NCBI GenBank assembly: GCA_964200075.2 | Contig: CAXNAA020000031.1 | Span: 1-33,695 of the forward strand | Origin: Sphacelaria rigidula | Taxonomy: Eukaryota; Phaeophyceae; Sphacelariales | DNA length: 33,695 nucleotides | Direction: 5' to 3' | Shown here: piece by piece, positions 31,376-33,695 of the stretch | Layout: each line of letters opens with the position of its first letter | How positions within the stretch are numbered: the first letter of the stretch is position 1 | Notes under the pieces: generated by a model | Seen by the model: only the letters and a program-made list of their open reading frames with translations | Database searches by the model: none | What the model was told of the DNA's origin: nothing | Made by a program: the position numbers and the translations under genes

Positions 31376-31435
31376 TCCGGGAGGGCGGGGGGGGAATGCT
31401 CCGTGTCCGAAAATCTGCTCTCGTCAGACCCTGGC
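31376..31435 (+). repeat. C/G-run repeat family, fragment f
   Basis: A CTCCGGGAGGG block, a G run, CGTGTCCGAAAAT and CAGACCCTGGCAGTTG. The upstream block (GAAAAATCAT, TCTCGAAAAA) matches that upstream of fragment e. Confidence 0.5.
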
Positions 31436-31724
31436 AGTTGAAGGAATGCAACCATCATTTCATTATTTCCAAGAATTGGGATGGCTACGTGGATTCTTTA
31501 ATTCCCCGGGTTATCATTCTCGATTAACGGTTGAAATCTCCGTCCCGAATTTTGATGATCGGCTGTTAGTGGAAACCTGACGACGCTGAAGTCCAACATC
31601 ACACACGAATCACTGGGGCATAAGTATTTACCATTATATTCCCGAGCTGATGGCGGTTACTGCAATTTGAATCATGCACGGTCAGGACAAATCAAGATTT
31701 ATACGAGTCGACTCGCCATGACGC

Positions 31725-31890
31725 GCAAGCAGTCATGCTGTATAAACCGCANNNNNNNNNNGTCATCTTGCGTGTATTTCAGCCGTGAGAAATTTACGCG
31801 TGGTTCAGGGCCCATCAGAAGTTAAGAGTCAACCTGTATATAACTTGTCAGTCCCGCATTATTAGCCCGAAGGTGGGAAAAATGTGCAGG
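31725..31890 (-). repeat. Inverted copy of the 23.7-kb repeat, spanning the N gap
   Basis: The reverse complement matches 23660-23880: CCCACCTTCG, AATGCGGGAC, GGGCCCTGAACCAC, CGCAAGATG and TGCGGTTTATAC occur in both. Confidence 0.6.
31752..31761. other. Assembly gap (10 N)
   Basis: Ten N characters within an inverted repeat copy. The true gap length is unknown. Confidence 0.99.
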
Positions 31891-31905
31891 CACTCATCCC
31901 CAACA

Positions 31906-32834
31906 AGTTGGCCTAGCAAGTTGTACATGACGTTCCCGACTCATGATAATAAGAAATGCGTGACATGTACAACCGATGCATCCAAATTTTCAGCGCAGAG
32001 TTGACTCATGTGCCCATTATTTACCCCGGAAGTCAGGGAAGGTATGAAGCGAGAACCTTCGGGGTATACTGAGCCACGTACAAGCTAAGAAGCTGTATGA
32101 ATTACAAATGATGTACGACTAGTATGATCTATTCATTGAAATGATGGCTCTGAGTTGACTAAGAGCCATCATGTCACATCGCCAAAAATTCTGAAAGCAT
32201 CGTGTGGGCAGTCGATACCGTTACCGTTCACGGTACGGGAGGGTATCACAGCAATGTTCTGTGTTATACTGCGGTGCTCTGCATTGGGCTTGTTCTGTTG
32301 TGGTAAGTGTAGTGAGCCCGTGAGGGTAGTGTAGTGCAGCGTACAGTGTTGTATTGTGGGAGCACACAGTACGCTGCCGTGGTGGTTTGTGCGGAACTGT
32401 GCCGTGATGTGCTGTAGTGTGTATTGTAGTCTAGTCTAGTGTAGCGTAGCGTGGCCTAGCCCAGCGTAGTGTATCCGTGTTGCTGTGCTATGTTTTGTTG
32501 GATCCGGACAAGGAAGCCCCGAGTGGGTTCTGTCAAGGTCCGTTTTTACACAGCAATTGCCAACTGCGGTGAACCACCGTACACCACTGCGCAACTTTGT
32601 TCACGATGTGCAATCTACAATAGATCGCTCTGCTTCGCATCACACTTCCAATTTTCCTATTCTTTCTCACATTGAAATGGAATGGAAAGGGGGCAGAAGA
32701 GACAGACGCCCTCAATGAAGAAAAGCAAGAACGCTATACAAGCAGAAGAAGGGGCGGAAAGAAAGTAAGGGCCAAAGATTGACGATGACAACTCTTTCGC
32801 GGATCGCACCACGCAAATTCCAGACATGATCGTT
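31906..32834. other. No supported gene; degenerate GTAGTGTAG-like tract
   Basis: From about 32200 to 32470 the plus strand is an irregular run of GTAGTGTAG, GTGTAGCGTAGCG and TGTTGTATTGTGG-like words: a decayed simple-sequence tract. The rest shows no motif or splice-bounded frame that I can support. Confidence 0.4.
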
Positions 32835-33071
32835 CTAGTCCGAGTGACGTCCTTCCACGTGCGCAAGGGTGCGCCGGAAGGCGGAGCTGAGACCGGAGTC
32901 GTCGCTCGGCAAGTTTCCGCTAGGTTCTCTCGATCTATCCCTCGCCACTACTTGTAGATCCGTCTCGACGTACACGTACAACACGTGCCTCCCGGAATGC
33001 CAGTGGGCATCGAACGAGGCAAACGCGCTAGTGCCACCCCCAGTAGTGCAATCGTACTTGAGCCATTTCCA
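32835..33071 (-). CDS. Likely 3'-terminal exon of an unrecognised gene
   Basis: The frame encodes 78 residues and a TAG stop. It opens right after a strong acceptor (pyrimidine-rich TTCCGTTTGCAG, then TGG AAA TGG). The same frame is blocked by TAG five codons further upstream, so the acceptor defines the exon; it starts in phase 0. The peptide begins WKWLKYDCTTGGGTSAFASF, continues with DAHWHSGRHVLYVYVETDLQ, and ends in a Ser/Asp/Arg-rich tail. The ordered, hydrophobic-alternating first 50 residues look like folded protein; I do not recognise the family. Upstream exons, if any, lie between 33090 and the window edge or beyond it. None could be defined. Confidence 0.4.
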   Translation of the reverse strand, partial: WKWLKYDCTTGGGTSAFASFDAHWHSGRHVLYVYVETDLQVVARDRSREPSGNLPSDDSGLSSAFRRTLAHVEGRHSD

Positions 33072-33695
33072 CTGCAAACGGAACTACGTGGCGTAGTGGG
33101 CGCCCACCCAGATGAGTTACACAATCGAGATCAAGGATTACTCTACGCCTAAAGAGAGAGTCTCGGACGCGTCGCGGGGAACGCCAACGACTGCGTCGAC
33201 GGCATGTGCGTATAGTACTGCGCGTGTACATATCGTGGTCTATACGCATTATGATGCTTCGTCACTATTGGGGGTGGTGGGTGAATCCAAAAATGTGTTC
33301 GGTTTTAGACTGGCGAGTCTGGTCAAACGTAGTATGGAACTGGTTCTATGGTACAGGCTGTTCCTTGACACATGATCCATAAACAGGGACAGCTGGACAC
33401 GACTGGTGAAGTCGATCAAAGGACACGGCTGAGCCGATCATGTTGATGTAGAAGAGTAGTATTACATAGCTTGACTAAGCTAGTCAAGGAAGGAAAAGAA
33501 AGAAGAGAAGGAAGTGATTGAGTGTGGCTACCCCAACACTATGACAAGTAGAACTTCCCAACCAAACATTCCGTACGTGAGTACAAGATATACGCCTACT
33601 ATGGTATCAAATCCCACCGCATGTAACTGACACTGTCGAGTAAAGACAGATACCTTCGTACCGTGGTTTGTCAGTACTGCAGACTACACTGAAAA

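Overview
The window looks like nuclear DNA of an intron-rich eukaryote. It is gene-poor, has near-balanced base composition, GT-AG introns of about 0.35-7.6 kb, many short decayed repeats and a 10-base N gap. The intron sizes, gene spacing and repeat style would fit a stramenopile such as a brown alga. That assignment is inference, since no rRNA or organelle marker is present.

The one gene I can reconstruct with confidence is a seven-exon gene on the minus strand, 14921 down to 2606. It encodes a 744-residue cyclin K/T-type transcriptional cyclin. The exons join in frame at every junction. Two cyclin boxes are followed by a long nuclear proline-rich tail. Intron 2 is about 7.6 kb and holds transposon-like debris: one member of a repeat pair whose other copy lies at the left edge of the window, a TIR-bounded hairpin element, and smaller inverted and direct repeats.

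About 0.8 kb upstream of the cyclin start, and divergent from it, is a plus-strand open frame (15739-16284). It encodes a 181-residue unrecognised protein with a poly-proline and RS-like N-terminus. The space between the two is a candidate bidirectional promoter.

The remaining ~17 kb (16.3-33.7 kb) holds only weak coding candidates: a possible minus-strand terminal exon at 20029-20366 and a better one at 32835-33071, the latter with a clean splice acceptor. From 23.6 to 32.5 kb the DNA is a repeat cluster. It contains a foldback element with ~165-bp terminal inverted repeats (28613-29296), a family of repeats built around C or G runs (26650-27154, 29760-29923, 30573-30830, 31376-31435), tandem repeats, a palindrome cluster, and an AT-rich palindromic stretch. 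No tRNA, rRNA, CRISPR or bacterial-type operon was seen.
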